A program made the translations under genes and the position numbers. Below, in pieces: positions 1 through 7,861 of a stretch of 64,000 nucleotides of DNA. The notes beneath the pieces are model-generated. The model made no database searches, was not told the origin of the DNA, and saw only the letters and a program-made list of their open reading frames with translations. Numbering within the stretch: position 1 is the stretch's first letter; every line of letters starts with the position of its first letter. Origin of the DNA: Actinobacteria bacterium OV320 (GTDB taxonomy: Bacteria; Actinomycetota; Actinomycetes; Streptomycetales; Streptomycetaceae); the NCBI GenBank assembly GCA_001298545.1, contig LJCX01000001.1:62001-126000 (forward strand), in the 5' to 3' direction.

Positions 1-76
1 GCCCTGCACCATGTTCACCTGGCGGTGCAGCTGACGGGCGACCGGGCCGCGGCGAACGACGTCGAGTCCTCACGGC

Positions 77-907
77 TCAGGGGGCGATGGGCAGCCGGCG
101 CTTGTGGTCCGTGAGCCGGTAGCGGTCGACGATCGTTCTGAAGACGCCTTCGTCCACGGGCTTGCCTTCCAGGAAGTCGTCGATGTCGTCGTAGGCGACC
201 CCGAGCGCGTCCTCGTCGGTCTTGCCGGGATCGAGGGTCTCCAGATCGGCGGTCGGGACCTTGTGCACCAGCTCGGCCGGCGCCCCCAGCGCGTCCGCGA
301 CGGCTCGCACCCGGCGTTTGGTCAGGCCGTACAGCGGGACGAGGTCCGCCGCGCCGTCACCGAACTTGGTGAAGAAGCCGGAGACCGCCTCGGCGGCGTG
401 GTCGGTGCCGACGACCAGCCCGTGGTGGCCGCCGGCCACGGCGTACTGGGCGATCATGCGCTGCCGGGCCTTGATGTTGCCCAGCACGAAGTCCTGGTGG
501 TAGACGTCGCGGAAGCTCACCTCGGCGCCCAGCACGGCCTCGAGCGCGGCGTCGCTCGCGGGCTTGATGTCCACGGTCAGCACGTGGTCGGGCTGGATGA
601 AGGAGAGCGCGAGCTGGGCGTCGTGCTCGTCGGCCTGGACGCCGTAGGGCAGCCGCATCGCGTAGAACCGTGCCTCGTGCCCGGCGTCGCGGGCTCGCCC
701 GACCGCGAGCCGGCACAGGCGGCCGGCGGTGGTGGAGTCGACGCCGCCGCTGATGCCGAGCACGAGCGAGGAGAGGCCGGTGGAGGTCAGCCGCTCCGCG
801 AGGAACGCCACTCGGCGTTCGATCTCCGCCTCGGCCTCGAAGGTCTCGGCGACCTCGAGTTCCCGGGCGATCTCCTGTTGAAGGGTGAGGAAGGCCGGGT
901 CGTTCAC
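77..907 (-). CDS. nadE: NH3-dependent NAD(+) synthetase
   Basis: This enzyme makes NAD from nicotinic acid adenine dinucleotide, ATP and ammonia, the last step of NAD biosynthesis in the cytoplasm. The 276-residue length matches the ammonia-using single-domain NadE family (about 275 residues) and there is no glutaminase domain. The PP-loop ATP pyrophosphatase motif SGGVDS lies at residues 53-58, and the C-terminal half has the family segment VVGTDHAAEAVSGFFTKFGD. The GTG start at 907 is supported by AGGAG a few bases upstream. It is transcribed alone. Bases 1-76 beyond its stop hold nothing I can assign. Confidence 0.95.
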   Translation of the reverse strand: MNDPAFLTLQQEIARELEVAETFEAEAEIERRVAFLAERLTSTGLSSLVLGISGGVDSTTAGRLCRLAVGRARDAGHEARFYAMRLPYGVQADEHDAQLALSFIQPDHVLTVDIKPASDAALEAVLGAEVSFRDVYHQDFVLGNIKARQRMIAQYAVAGGHHGLVVGTDHAAEAVSGFFTKFGDGAADLVPLYGLTKRRVRAVADALGAPAELVHKVPTADLETLDPGKTDEDALGVAYDDIDDFLEGKPVDEGVFRTIVDRYRLTDHKRRLPIAP

Positions 908-999
908 ATCTGCTCCTGGTTCTGGTTCGCGTGGTGCCGGCGCCCGCCCGTTGAGGACGGGGGGAGGGGGACCGCCGGTGGCTCAGTGTCGGACAGCGG

Positions 1000-1053
1000 C
1001 GACCGTCCGGCGCCGGGGCGCGCAGGACGGAGTGCCCCGGCGCCGGACGGTCG
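1000..1053 (-). terminator. Perfect 20-bp hairpin downstream of the SMP-30 gene
   Basis: Arms 1000-1019 and 1034-1053 are exact 20-base complements with a 14-base loop. The hairpin begins about 10 bases past the stop codon of the lactonase gene at 1064. It is long and GC-rich with no strong U-tract, as is common for Streptomyces terminators. Confidence 0.75.
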
Positions 1054-1063
1054 GACGTGCGCG

Positions 1064-1972
1064 CTAGACGCGGGGCGCTCCCGTCACCGACATCACCAGC
1101 GAGTACAGCGAGGTGGTGGCGGTGATGAACATGCGGTTGTTCTTCGGCCCGCCGAAGGTGATGTTGGAGACCGGTTCCGGCACCCGGAGCCGTCCGATGA
1201 GGGTGCCGTCGGGGTCGTAGCAGTGGACGCCGTCCTCCAGGGCGGCGGCCCACATGCGGCCCTGGTCGTCGAGGCGGATGTTGTCGAAGTGGACGCCCGC
1301 TCGTGCTTCGGCGAACACCTCCTGTCCGGAGAGCGTGCCGTCGGCGTGGACGTCGAAGGCGTGGATACGGGCGCCTCGCGAGTCGGAGACGTACAGGCGC
1401 TTCTCGTCCGGTGACAGGATGACGCCGTTGGGTCCGTCGAAGCCGTCGGCTGCGAGGTGCACCTCGCCGGTCGCCGGGTCGACCCGGTAGACGTTGCAGG
1501 CGCCGATCTCGGACTCGGCCCGATGACCCTCGTAGTCGCTGGTGATGCCGAAGTCCGGGTCGGAGAACCAGAGCGTGCCGTCGGAGCGCACGACGGAGTC
1601 GTTGGGGCTGTTGAGCCGCTTGCCCTCGAAACGCTCGGCCAGGACCGTCACCGTGCCGTCCGGCTCGGTACGGGTGACCCGGCGGTTGCCCTGCTCGCAG
1701 CTGACCAGGCGGCCCTGCCGGTCGAGGGTGTTGCCGTTGGTGTGTCCGGCCGGGTCGCGGAAGACGCCGACCGTCCCGGTGGCCTCGTCCCAGCGCAGGA
1801 TGCGGTCGTTCGGGATGTCGCTCCAGATCACCTGGCGCCAGGCGGGCAGGTACAGCGGACCCTCCGCCCAACGGCAGTCGTCGTACAGCACCTCCAGCCT
1901 GCCGTCGCCGTTCGTGCAGCGTCCGGTACGGAAGCGGTCGTCCAGGATCTCGTACAGGCCATCGGCGGGCAT
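1064..1972 (-). CDS. SMP-30/gluconolactonase-family lactonase
   Basis: This is a 302-residue cytoplasmic beta-propeller of the SMP-30/gluconolactonase/LRE family, probably a metal-dependent sugar lactonase. Visible family features are the N-terminal AEGPL segment with the candidate metal ligand Glu37, NSPNDSVV in the middle, and GPNGV followed by VSDS, which carry the Asn and Asp ligands in known members. I chose the ATG at 1972 because GAAGGGA lies just upstream; an in-frame TTG at 2011 would add 13 residues but has poor support. It is divergent from the AsnC regulator at 2050, which may control it. The substrate cannot be read from sequence. Confidence 0.85.
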   Translation of the reverse strand: MPADGLYEILDDRFRTGRCTNGDGRLEVLYDDCRWAEGPLYLPAWRQVIWSDIPNDRILRWDEATGTVGVFRDPAGHTNGNTLDRQGRLVSCEQGNRRVTRTEPDGTVTVLAERFEGKRLNSPNDSVVRSDGTLWFSDPDFGITSDYEGHRAESEIGACNVYRVDPATGEVHLAADGFDGPNGVILSPDEKRLYVSDSRGARIHAFDVHADGTLSGQEVFAEARAGVHFDNIRLDDQGRMWAAALEDGVHCYDPDGTLIGRLRVPEPVSNITFGGPKNNRMFITATTSLYSLVMSVTGAPRV

Positions 1973-2038
1973 CGGCGTCCCTTCGCCTTCACTGATCAGG
2001 ATCTGATTCAACGTAACACGTAGATCACCGAACAGGAT

Positions 2039-2051
2039 ATGGTCATACCAT
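2039..2051. promoter_or_regulatory. Inverted repeat ATGGT-N3-ACCAT in the lactonase/AsnC divergent promoter
   Basis: A perfect 5-3-5 inverted repeat overlaps the start codon of the AsnC-type gene and lies 67 bases from the lactonase start. AsnC/Lrp proteins often autoregulate from the divergent intergenic region, so this is a candidate operator. It is short and could be chance. Confidence 0.35.
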
Positions 2052-2496
2052 GAAGCCGATAGATGACATCGACCGTGGCTTGATCGCGCTGCTCCAGAAG
2101 GACGCGACCCGGTCCTATGCCGAGTTGGGCAGGGGGGTCGGCCTGTCGGCGGGTGCCGCCCATGAGCGAGTGCGCAGGCTGCGGGAGCACGGGGTCATCA
2201 GGGCCACGACGGTCGACGTGGACCCCGCTGCCCTCGACCGCGGGGTCCTCGCCTTCGTGCTCGTCGACTCGACGGCCTGGATGGGCGACCGCGCCGAGGA
2301 CTTCGCCGGCGTACCGGAGATCCAGGAGGCCCACGTCATCGCGGGCAGCGCGTCGGTCCTGGTGAAGGTGCGCACGGCGAGCACCGAACAACTCCAGGAC
2401 GTCCTGCGCCGCCTGTACGCGATCGACGGGGTCAGCGGCACCCAGGCGACCGTCGTCCTGGAAACGTTCTTCGAACGACCGCTGGACGCGGGCTAG
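2050..2496 (+). CDS. Lrp/AsnC-family transcriptional regulator
   Basis: At 148 residues this is the usual size for an Lrp/AsnC regulator. Residues 5-60 form the N-terminal winged helix-turn-helix (IDRGLIALLQKDATRSYAEL, then LSAGAAHERVRRLREHGVI), and residues about 67-145 form the RAM effector-binding domain (VIAGSASVLVKV, TQATVVLETF). It probably senses a small metabolite and controls the divergent SMP-30 lactonase gene. The ATG at 2050 has AGGA about 12 bases upstream. Confidence 0.9.
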   Translation: MKPIDDIDRGLIALLQKDATRSYAELGRGVGLSAGAAHERVRRLREHGVIRATTVDVDPAALDRGVLAFVLVDSTAWMGDRAEDFAGVPEIQEAHVIAGSASVLVKVRTASTEQLQDVLRRLYAIDGVSGTQATVVLETFFERPLDAG

Positions 2497-2638
2497 GCGC
2501 GGCGCGCGCCTGCGGCAAGGAGCGGGGGCGAGGCACGGTGGATCGACCGTCGTCGCGTGGTGAGGAAAGCGCTGGAGGGATGATGATCGGGCTGGTAGCT
2601 TGCAGTCGACCGTGACACCGCCCCAGGAGGTGAGACCC

Positions 2639-2692
2639 ATGAACGCTGTATCGACGTGGGTGCTCCCCCTTCCCGTCACGGCCGGCGACTGA
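2639..2692 (+). CDS. 17-residue leader peptide upstream of the hydrolase gene
   Basis: An ATG at 2639 follows the near-ideal Shine-Dalgarno AGGAGGTGA at optimal spacing and encodes MNAVSTWVLPLPVTAGD before a TGA at 2690-2692. Two bases after the stop begins a nested hairpin (2694-2749) that encloses the ribosome binding site and start of the next gene. The arrangement looks like a translational attenuation or coupling leader. The peptide has no run of one regulated amino acid. No homologue is recognised; expression is inferred from the strength of the ribosome binding site. Confidence 0.5.
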   Translation: MNAVSTWVLPLPVTAGD

Positions 2693-2693
2693 C

Positions 2694-2749
2694 GCAGGTG
2701 TCGCCGGGAGCGCCTCGACCACAAGGCACTCCCGAAAGGCAACACCTGT
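2694..2749 (+). promoter_or_regulatory. Nested leader hairpin enclosing the hydrolase ribosome binding site
   Basis: Outer stem: GCAGGTGT (2694-2701) pairs with ACACCTGT (2742-2749), including one G-U pair, and overlaps the GTG start at 2748. Inner stem: 2705-2714 pairs with 2725-2734 with one mismatch and a 10-base loop. The likely ribosome binding site AAAGG (2735-2739) lies between the two 3' arms. A ribosome finishing the leader ORF at 2692 would cover the 5' outer arm and so expose the start codon. Confidence 0.45.
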
Positions 2750-3512
2750 GCACTCACCGCAGTTCACCGCCGAGTCGTCGTCGAACGGCATGATCGAGCG
2801 CGACTTCACCGTGGGCGACGTCCCCGGCGTTCTCCGGTCGCCGGCCTCCGGCGCCGACCGCGCGCCCCTGGTCCTGCTGGGCCACGGCGGCGGCAACCAC
2901 AAGAAGCATCCGGCGATGGCGGGCCGCGCCCACCTTCTCGTGACCGGCTGTGGCTTCCATGTCGCCGTCATCGACGCGCCCGGTCACGGCGACCGGCCGC
3001 GCACCGCGCGCGACGATCAGGAGATCGCCGAACTGCGCAAGGCGCAGGCGGCGGGCGAACCGGAAGGTCCGATCGTCGTCCGTTACAACGCCCGGCTTGC
3101 GGAGCTCGCCGTGCCCGAGTGGCAGGCGACCCTGGACGCCCTTCAGCAGCTTCCGGAGATCGGCGCCGACGGGCCGGTGGGCTACTTCGGCGTCGGCCTG
3201 GGCACCGCGATCGGTGTGCCACTGGTGGCGGTCGAGCCCAGGATCACGGCCGCGGTCTTCGGCCTGATGTGGCCCGATGCCCTGATCGAGACGGCGAAGC
3301 GGATCACCGTCCCGATCGAGTTCGACCTGCAGTGGGACGACGAGCGCATCCCGCGCGAGGCCGGCCTCGCGCTGTTCGACGCCTTCGCCTCGCAGGAGAA
3401 GACGTTGCACGCCAACGCGGGCAGGCACTTCGACTTCCCCAGGTTCGAGGCCGACAGCGCGGTCCGGTTCTTCGCCCGGCATCTGAGCCAGGGAGGCACC
3501 TCAACGGCCTGA
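2748..3512 (+). CDS. Alpha/beta hydrolase-fold protein lacking the nucleophile serine
   Basis: This 254-residue cytoplasmic protein resembles dienelactone-hydrolase/esterase-type alpha/beta hydrolases. The oxyanion-region segment LLGHGGGNHKKH is present at about residues 43-54. The nucleophile elbow reads GVGLG where the family has G-x-S-x-G, so residue 150 is Gly (codon GGC, bases 3195-3197; one base from AGC). Plausible acid and histidine positions remain in WDDE and GRHFDF near the C-terminus. It may be a catalytically dead binding protein, use another mechanism, or be decaying. The GTG start at 2748 has AAAGG 8 bases upstream, and the preceding leader ORF and hairpin suggest translational control. 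Confidence 0.75.
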   Translation: MHSPQFTAESSSNGMIERDFTVGDVPGVLRSPASGADRAPLVLLGHGGGNHKKHPAMAGRAHLLVTGCGFHVAVIDAPGHGDRPRTARDDQEIAELRKAQAAGEPEGPIVVRYNARLAELAVPEWQATLDALQQLPEIGADGPVGYFGVGLGTAIGVPLVAVEPRITAAVFGLMWPDALIETAKRITVPIEFDLQWDDERIPREAGLALFDAFASQEKTLHANAGRHFDFPRFEADSAVRFFARHLSQGGTSTA

Positions 3513-3525
3513 AGGTGAGCGGCAG

Positions 3526-3554
3526 CGGCGTCCGGTCCGCCCATCGGGCGCCGC
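3526..3554 (+). terminator. Hairpin after the hydrolase gene
   Basis: GCGGCGTCCG (3526-3535) pairs with CGGGCGCCGC (3545-3554) with one G-U pair and a 9-base loop, starting 14 bases past the stop codon. It probably separates the hydrolase from the methyltransferase transcript. Confidence 0.55.
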
Positions 3555-3622
3555 CCTGCCCGCCGTTGCCGAGATCGTGATTCTCCCGGCTCGCCCCGCG
3601 GCCAGGAACTACTGTCGCGTGC

Positions 3623-4288
3623 ATGGTCGAACACAGTGCCCTCAGTGTCACCCGCCAGGGATACGACGCTGTCGCCCTCACCTATGCGCAGATGTTCCGC
3701 GACTCGCTGCGTGACAGTCCCCTGGACCGCGCGATCCTGGGTGTCTTCGCCGAGGTAGTCCGTACCGGTGGGGACGACGGTCAGGTCGCGGACCTGGGGT
3801 GCGGGCCCGGTCATGTCACCGCTCATCTGCACGAGTTGGGGCTGTCGGCGTTCGGTGTCGACGCCTCCACGGCGATGATCGAGTTGGCTCGACAGGCTTA
3901 TCCGCGCCTGCGGTTCGACGTGGGCTCGATGGCCGCGTTGGACATCGCCGACGGTGCGCTGGGCGGTGTGCTCGCACGGTGGTCCGTCATCCACACCCCG
4001 CCGCCGGAACTTCCCGTCGTCCTGGCGGAGTTCCATCGTGTGCTGGCCCCCGGCGGCCACCTTCTGGTCGGCTTCTCGGCCACCGATGGTCTGTCGCACC
4101 CGACGCAGGTCTTCGACCACACCGTCGCACCCGCCTATCGGTGGTGGCCCGATCACCTCGCCGCGATGCTGCGCGAGTCCGGGTTGGCCGAGGTGGCCCG
4201 GACGGTCCGCGAGCCGCAGCCCACCGACCGGCGGCAGTTCCGGGAGGTTCACCTGCTGGCCCGCAAAGCCCGGGCAGGTGACGCCTGA
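3623..4288 (+). CDS. Class I SAM-dependent methyltransferase
   Basis: A 221-residue methyltransferase of the Methyltransf_11/25 type. SAM-binding motif I is VADLGCGPG at residues 55-63; motif II is FGVDASTAMI and the post-motif HRVLAPGGHLLVGF is also clear. The substrate is unknown and no neighbour suggests one. Upstream there is no good ribosome binding site, but TACTGT sits about 8 bases before the ATG, so transcription may start at or near the start codon (leaderless mRNA); this is an inference. Confidence 0.85.
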   Translation: MVEHSALSVTRQGYDAVALTYAQMFRDSLRDSPLDRAILGVFAEVVRTGGDDGQVADLGCGPGHVTAHLHELGLSAFGVDASTAMIELARQAYPRLRFDVGSMAALDIADGALGGVLARWSVIHTPPPELPVVLAEFHRVLAPGGHLLVGFSATDGLSHPTQVFDHTVAPAYRWWPDHLAAMLRESGLAEVARTVREPQPTDRRQFREVHLLARKARAGDA

Positions 4289-4315
4289 CACAGCTGTTCC
4301 GGGGAGGCAGGCCTT

Positions 4316-4422
4316 GCCCAACCTGCGCAGGGTTCACCGCGACCCCCGGCACGGCGAGCCAGGAGAAGCTCGCGCTGCTCACCGTGCTGGGCACCGACCG
4401 GTTCCCCGTCGACACCGAGTGA
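4316..4422 (+). other. Possible C-terminal gene fragment, unassigned
   Basis: One frame reads a protein-like tail, ATPGTASQEKLALLTVLG followed by TDRFPVDTE and a TGA at 4420-4422, with no start or upstream domain. It could be a remnant of a lost gene or chance coding in GC-rich DNA. No family is recognised. Confidence 0.15.
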
Positions 4423-4537
4423 CGCGGGGCCGGGTGACCGTCCCGTGCCGTCGCCCCGTCCCCGGCGGTCGCGCTGCCGGGAACGGGGCGTGGTCGCACT
4501 GAGCACCGGTCACGGCCGGGGCTGCTCGCGCGGTGGG

Positions 4538-5287
4538 TCAGGAGGCGACGAAGTCGGCGATCTGGCCGAGCACGACCGTGTCCGTCAGGTAGCCGATGTG
4601 GGTCTGGCAGACCACGTTGTTGTTCGTCGCGCCGTCCAGTCGGGTGCTGGTGTACGGGATGATGATGCCGTCGCACGCCGAGTACCAGGTGGCGTACCGG
4701 GTGGTCCCCGGCGTTTCGTCGCCCGCGGTGATCTGGGCGATGAACGACGAGCCCGGGTACATCTGCTGACAGGTCGTGTAGATGAGGCAGGCGCCGGCGT
4801 AGGTGGTTCCGTGGTTCGCGCCGGCGATCGAGGCGAGGTGGCTGACGCTGGTGTTGCCGCCCAGGACCTTCAGGTAGTACTGACTGACCAGGCCGCCCAT
4901 CGAGTGGTTGACGATGGCGACCTTGCTCGCTCCGGTCCGCGCCTTCACGGTGTTGACGAAGGTCGCGAGCCCCTGGGCGTTGGTGATGTTGTTGCCGTAG
5001 GAGTTGTACTCGTAGGCGAACAGGTTGGAGCTGGACCAGCCGTTGAGCCGGAAGACGCTCATGGCGGTGGTCCAGTTGGACGCGTTGCCGGTGTAGCCGT
5101 GGACGAAGACGACCGGTGTGCTCGTCGACAGCGGCTGGGCGGCCGCCTCGGCCGACCGGGCGGTGGAGCCGACCGACGCGGCGGCCGTGGGGGTGGCGCC
5201 TGCCGTCGGCGCTGCGGAGAACAGGGTGAACGCGAGGGTGGCGGTCGCGAGAACACCGAGGATCCGGCGCGGGGCATGACGACGCAT
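4538..5287 (-). CDS. Secreted lipase/esterase (alpha/beta hydrolase, lipase class 2 type)
   Basis: A 249-residue exported lipase resembling the small Streptomyces triacylglycerol lipases. Residues 1-30 are a signal peptide with paired arginines and a hydrophobic core. The oxyanion HG is at 63-64, the nucleophile elbow NHSMGG places Ser129, and Asp206 (ACDGII) and His230 (CQTHIG) complete a plausible triad. Four cysteines (167, 173, 205, 227) could form two disulfides, as expected outside the cell. I set the start at 5287 because AGGAGGG precedes it and a signal peptide follows directly; the longer frame to 5368 has no support. Confidence 0.9.
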   Translation of the reverse strand: MRRHAPRRILGVLATATLAFTLFSAAPTAGATPTAAASVGSTARSAEAAAQPLSTSTPVVFVHGYTGNASNWTTAMSVFRLNGWSSSNLFAYEYNSYGNNITNAQGLATFVNTVKARTGASKVAIVNHSMGGLVSQYYLKVLGGNTSVSHLASIAGANHGTTYAGACLIYTTCQQMYPGSSFIAQITAGDETPGTTRYATWYSACDGIIIPYTSTRLDGATNNNVVCQTHIGYLTDTVVLGQIADFVAS

Positions 5288-5551
5288 GGAGCCCTCCTGA
5301 CGAGGATGCGGGTGGCTGGACCTGACCAGCGTCGTGGCGCCGGGCCCGGCAGCAATCGGCGAAATCACCGGCGTGCGCGGGGCCGCCGGGCATCCCGGAT
5401 CGTGGAGCCTTCATGCTGGTCGGCAGCCCGTCAGGTGGCTTCCCGCCGGGGCGGGCGACGTCGCGTCCGCGGTCGGGCTCTGCCTGAGCACGCCTGCCGT
5501 CCGCCCCTCGGCCTCCGCACTCGGCGGCAGGCGCCGCCCCGTCGCCCGTTT

Positions 5552-5572
5552 CCGCCGCCCGCGGACCGGCGG
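5552..5572 (-). terminator. Short hairpin after the DUF3237 gene
   Basis: CCGCCG (5552-5557) pairs with CGGCGG (5567-5572), directly past the last gene of the long minus-strand ABC operon. It is a likely operon end, though the stem is only six base pairs. The rest of 5288-5551 shows nothing further. Confidence 0.4.
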
Positions 5573-5575
5573 CGT

Positions 5576-6034
5576 TCAGTCCACCGTGTAGCAGCGGATC
5601 ACGATGTGTCCGTCCTCCTCCCGGGCGAGGCCCACGAAGACCGTGCGTGCGAGCCAGCGGTGTTGCGGGGCGTCCGTGCGGAAGACGGGAGCGGTGCGGA
5701 AGTACGTGCCGGATTCGGCGAGGCGAAGGGTGCCGTCGTACAGGTCGGGGCTGCCGGCGTGCTCGTGGTAATAGCCGCGGTTGACGATGTCGATCACGGC
5801 ACCGTCGTCGGCCCGCAGGAGGTAGCGGGCCTCGAGTTCGCAGACGGTGCCGCGGGTGTTGGACCAGTCGCCTCCGCCGGCCAGGACGGTGCCGCCCAGC
5901 CGGGGGCCGTGGACCGTTCCGCCGGTGATGGGGGTGAACTCGGTGCGCTCGCCGTCGCCGTGGCCGATGTGCAGACTGGGGGCGACCGCCGCGCGGATCT
6001 CGAAGGCGTAGGTCAGGGAAGGTGTCACGGTCAT
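5576..6034 (-). CDS. DUF3237 (UPF0311) family protein
   Basis: A 152-residue protein matching DUF3237, a small beta-barrel family without an assigned reaction. Recognisable parts are the N-terminal LTYAFEIRAAV strand, the central ITGGTVHGPRLGGTVLAGGGDW segment, and NRGYY followed by FRTAPVF. It is the last gene of the minus-strand operon, and its start overlaps the end of the ATPase gene (stop at 6031), which implies translational coupling. Members occur in small-molecule catabolic clusters, so a role in processing the transported compound is a guess from context. Confidence 0.8.
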   Translation of the reverse strand: MTVTPSLTYAFEIRAAVAPSLHIGHGDGERTEFTPITGGTVHGPRLGGTVLAGGGDWSNTRGTVCELEARYLLRADDGAVIDIVNRGYYHEHAGSPDLYDGTLRLAESGTYFRTAPVFRTDAPQHRWLARTVFVGLAREEDGHIVIRCYTVD

Positions 6035-6852
6035 GCCTGGCTTCCGTTCTGTGCGGTGCGGCGGGTCGGCTTCCAGCCCCGGCGGGGCACGGAGTCCCGC
6101 AGCCGACGGGTGTAGGGGGCTTCGGGGTCGGTCAGGACCGTCTCGGCGGGTCCGCGTTCGACGACGCGGCCGCGGTGCATGACCAGTACGTCGTCGCAGA
6201 CGTGCCGGACGATGCCGAGATCGTGGGTGATGAACAGGTAGGCCACTTCGGTGCGTCGGCGGATGTCGGTGAGCAGGGTGAGGATCTGGGCCTGGACGGA
6301 GACGTCCAGTGCGGCGACCGCCTCGTCGAGGACGAGGAGACGCGGCCGGACCGCCAACGCGCGCGCGATGGCGACCCGTTGCCGTTGCCCGCCGGACAAC
6401 GCCCGTGGCAGCGCGGCACCCTGGCGCTCATCGAGGCCCACCTGGTCGAGCAGTTCGGCCACGCGGTCCGCGAGGGGCGCGCCGCGCAGGTCCGTGTGCA
6501 GGGCGAGGATCTCGGCCAGGCTGTCGCCCACCTTCTGCCTGCGGTCGAGCGAGGCGTACGGGTCCTGGAAGACCATCTGCACCTCCCGGGCGAAGCGCCT
6601 GCGCTCGGCGGTGGAGGCCCGGTGGCCCGGATGGGCCCGGCCGCCGAGGAGCACCGTGCCGGCGGTGGGCTCCTCCAGGCCGACGATCATCCGCGCGGTG
6701 GTGGTCTTGCCCGACCCCGACTCGCCGACGACGGCCAGGGACCCGCCCGGCACGATCTCCAGGTCGACGCCGTCGACGGCGACGAAGTCCCCGAAGGTCT
6801 TGCGCAGGCCGGTGACCCGGAGGGCGGGAAGGGAGGACGGTTCATCGGCCAT
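6031..6852 (-). CDS. Oligopeptide/dipeptide-type ABC transporter ATPase (DppF/OppF-like)
   Basis: A 273-residue ATP-binding subunit powering the two permeases upstream. Walker A GESGSGKT is at residues 43-50, the signature LSGGQRQRVAIARAL and Walker B LLVLDEAVAALD follow, and the H-loop is FITHDLGI. It has the RRFAREVQMVFQDPYASLD stretch typical of the Opp/Dpp subfamily. It starts 11 bases inside the preceding ATPase gene, so the pair is likely coupled. The C-terminal peptide-transporter domain is short compared with the partner ATPase. Confidence 0.92.
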   Translation of the reverse strand: MADEPSSLPALRVTGLRKTFGDFVAVDGVDLEIVPGGSLAVVGESGSGKTTTARMIVGLEEPTAGTVLLGGRAHPGHRASTAERRRFAREVQMVFQDPYASLDRRQKVGDSLAEILALHTDLRGAPLADRVAELLDQVGLDERQGAALPRALSGGQRQRVAIARALAVRPRLLVLDEAVAALDVSVQAQILTLLTDIRRRTEVAYLFITHDLGIVRHVCDDVLVMHRGRVVERGPAETVLTDPEAPYTRRLRDSVPRRGWKPTRRTAQNGSQA

Positions 6853-7861
6853 GGGGGGTGCTCCTCGCGCCGGGCTGCGGTGTCACGCGGGCGTCGGCGG
6901 CCGGGAAGTGGCACGCGGCCAGGCCCTCCCCGGCCGGTGACAGCGACGGTCGTTCGGTGTGGCAGAGGTCCTGGGCGTGCGCGCAGCGCGGCGCGAAGGC
7001 GCAGCCCGGACCGGTCTCGAAGGCGGACAGCGGGCGACCGGGGACGGCCCGCAGCGGCTCGGCCGTGGCCGCCGGATCGGGCCGTGAGGCGAGCAGCGCC
7101 CGGGTGTAGGGGTGAGCGGCCCGCTCGTGCAGGTGCCGGGCGGGCAGCTCTTCCACCACGCCGCCCGCGTACATGACGGCGATCCGGTCGCAGACCGCCG
7201 CGGCGAGCGCCAGGTCGTGGGTGATGAACAGCATGGCCAGACCGCGCTCGGCCCGTGCCTCGTCGATGATCGCCATGACCTCGGCCTGGGTGGTGACGTC
7301 CAGCGCGGTGGTGGGTTCGTCGGCGATCAGCAGGCGGGGTTCACCCGCCAGCGCCGCGGTGATCATCACGCGTTGCAGCAGACCGCCGGAGAGCTCCGGG
7401 GGCCGCTGGCGCATCCTGCGGGACGCGTCCGCGATGCCCACCTCGCGCAGGAGGGCGGTCACCTTGGCCTCGGCCGCGCGGGGCCGCACCCCCCGGGTGG
7501 TGATCAGCGCCTCCGTGAGGAAGTCACCGACCGTACGCACGGGATTGATGTGGGCCCGCGGGTCCTGGAAGACCATCGCCACGTCGTGGGCGCGCAGTCG
7601 GCGCAGACCGGCCGCGCCCAGCGTGGTCACCTCGCTTCCGTCGAAGCGGACGGAACCGGTGGTGCGGGCCCGCGAGGGCAGCAGCCGCAGCACCGCTCGG
7701 GCCGTCATCGACTTGCCGGATCCCGACTCGCCCACCAGGGCGACGGCCGTTCCGGCGGGCACGGTCAGGTCGGCCCGGTGGATCACCCGGCGCATGCCGT
7801 CCCGGGTCGGCAGGTCGACGCGCAGATCGTCGACGACGAGCAGGGGCGGGGAACCGGTCAT
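6842..7861 (-). CDS. Oligopeptide/dipeptide-type ABC transporter ATPase (DppD/OppD-like)
   Basis: A 339-residue ATPase with Walker A GESGSGKS at residues 44-51, signature LSGGLLQRVMI and Walker B LLIADEPTTALD. The C-terminus carries the oligopeptide-transporter domain with four cysteines (GCAFAPRCAHAQDLC and CHF), seen in DppD/OppD proteins where it can hold an Fe-S cluster. The ATG at 7861 overlaps the TGA of the upstream permease in an ATGA junction (7858-7861); the much longer open frame extending to 8689 overlaps that permease and is not real. Confidence 0.92.
   Translation of the reverse strand: MTGSPPLLVVDDLRVDLPTRDGMRRVIHRADLTVPAGTAVALVGESGSGKSMTARAVLRLLPSRARTTGSVRFDGSEVTTLGAAGLRRLRAHDVAMVFQDPRAHINPVRTVGDFLTEALITTRGVRPRAAEAKVTALLREVGIADASRRMRQRPPELSGGLLQRVMITAALAGEPRLLIADEPTTALDVTTQAEVMAIIDEARAERGLAMLFITHDLALAAAVCDRIAVMYAGGVVEELPARHLHERAAHPYTRALLASRPDPAATAEPLRAVPGRPLSAFETGPGCAFAPRCAHAQDLCHTERPSLSPAGEGLAACHFPAADARVTPQPGARSTPHGR

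Noticed and set aside
1-76. Possible end of an upstream gene at the window edge
   Set aside because: Too short to support any frame; no stop-proximal motif is recognisable.
5288-5551. Possible small gene between the lipase and the DUF3237 gene
   Set aside because: An 85-codon frame on the plus strand has no ribosome binding site and overlaps the lipase promoter and the operon-end hairpin.
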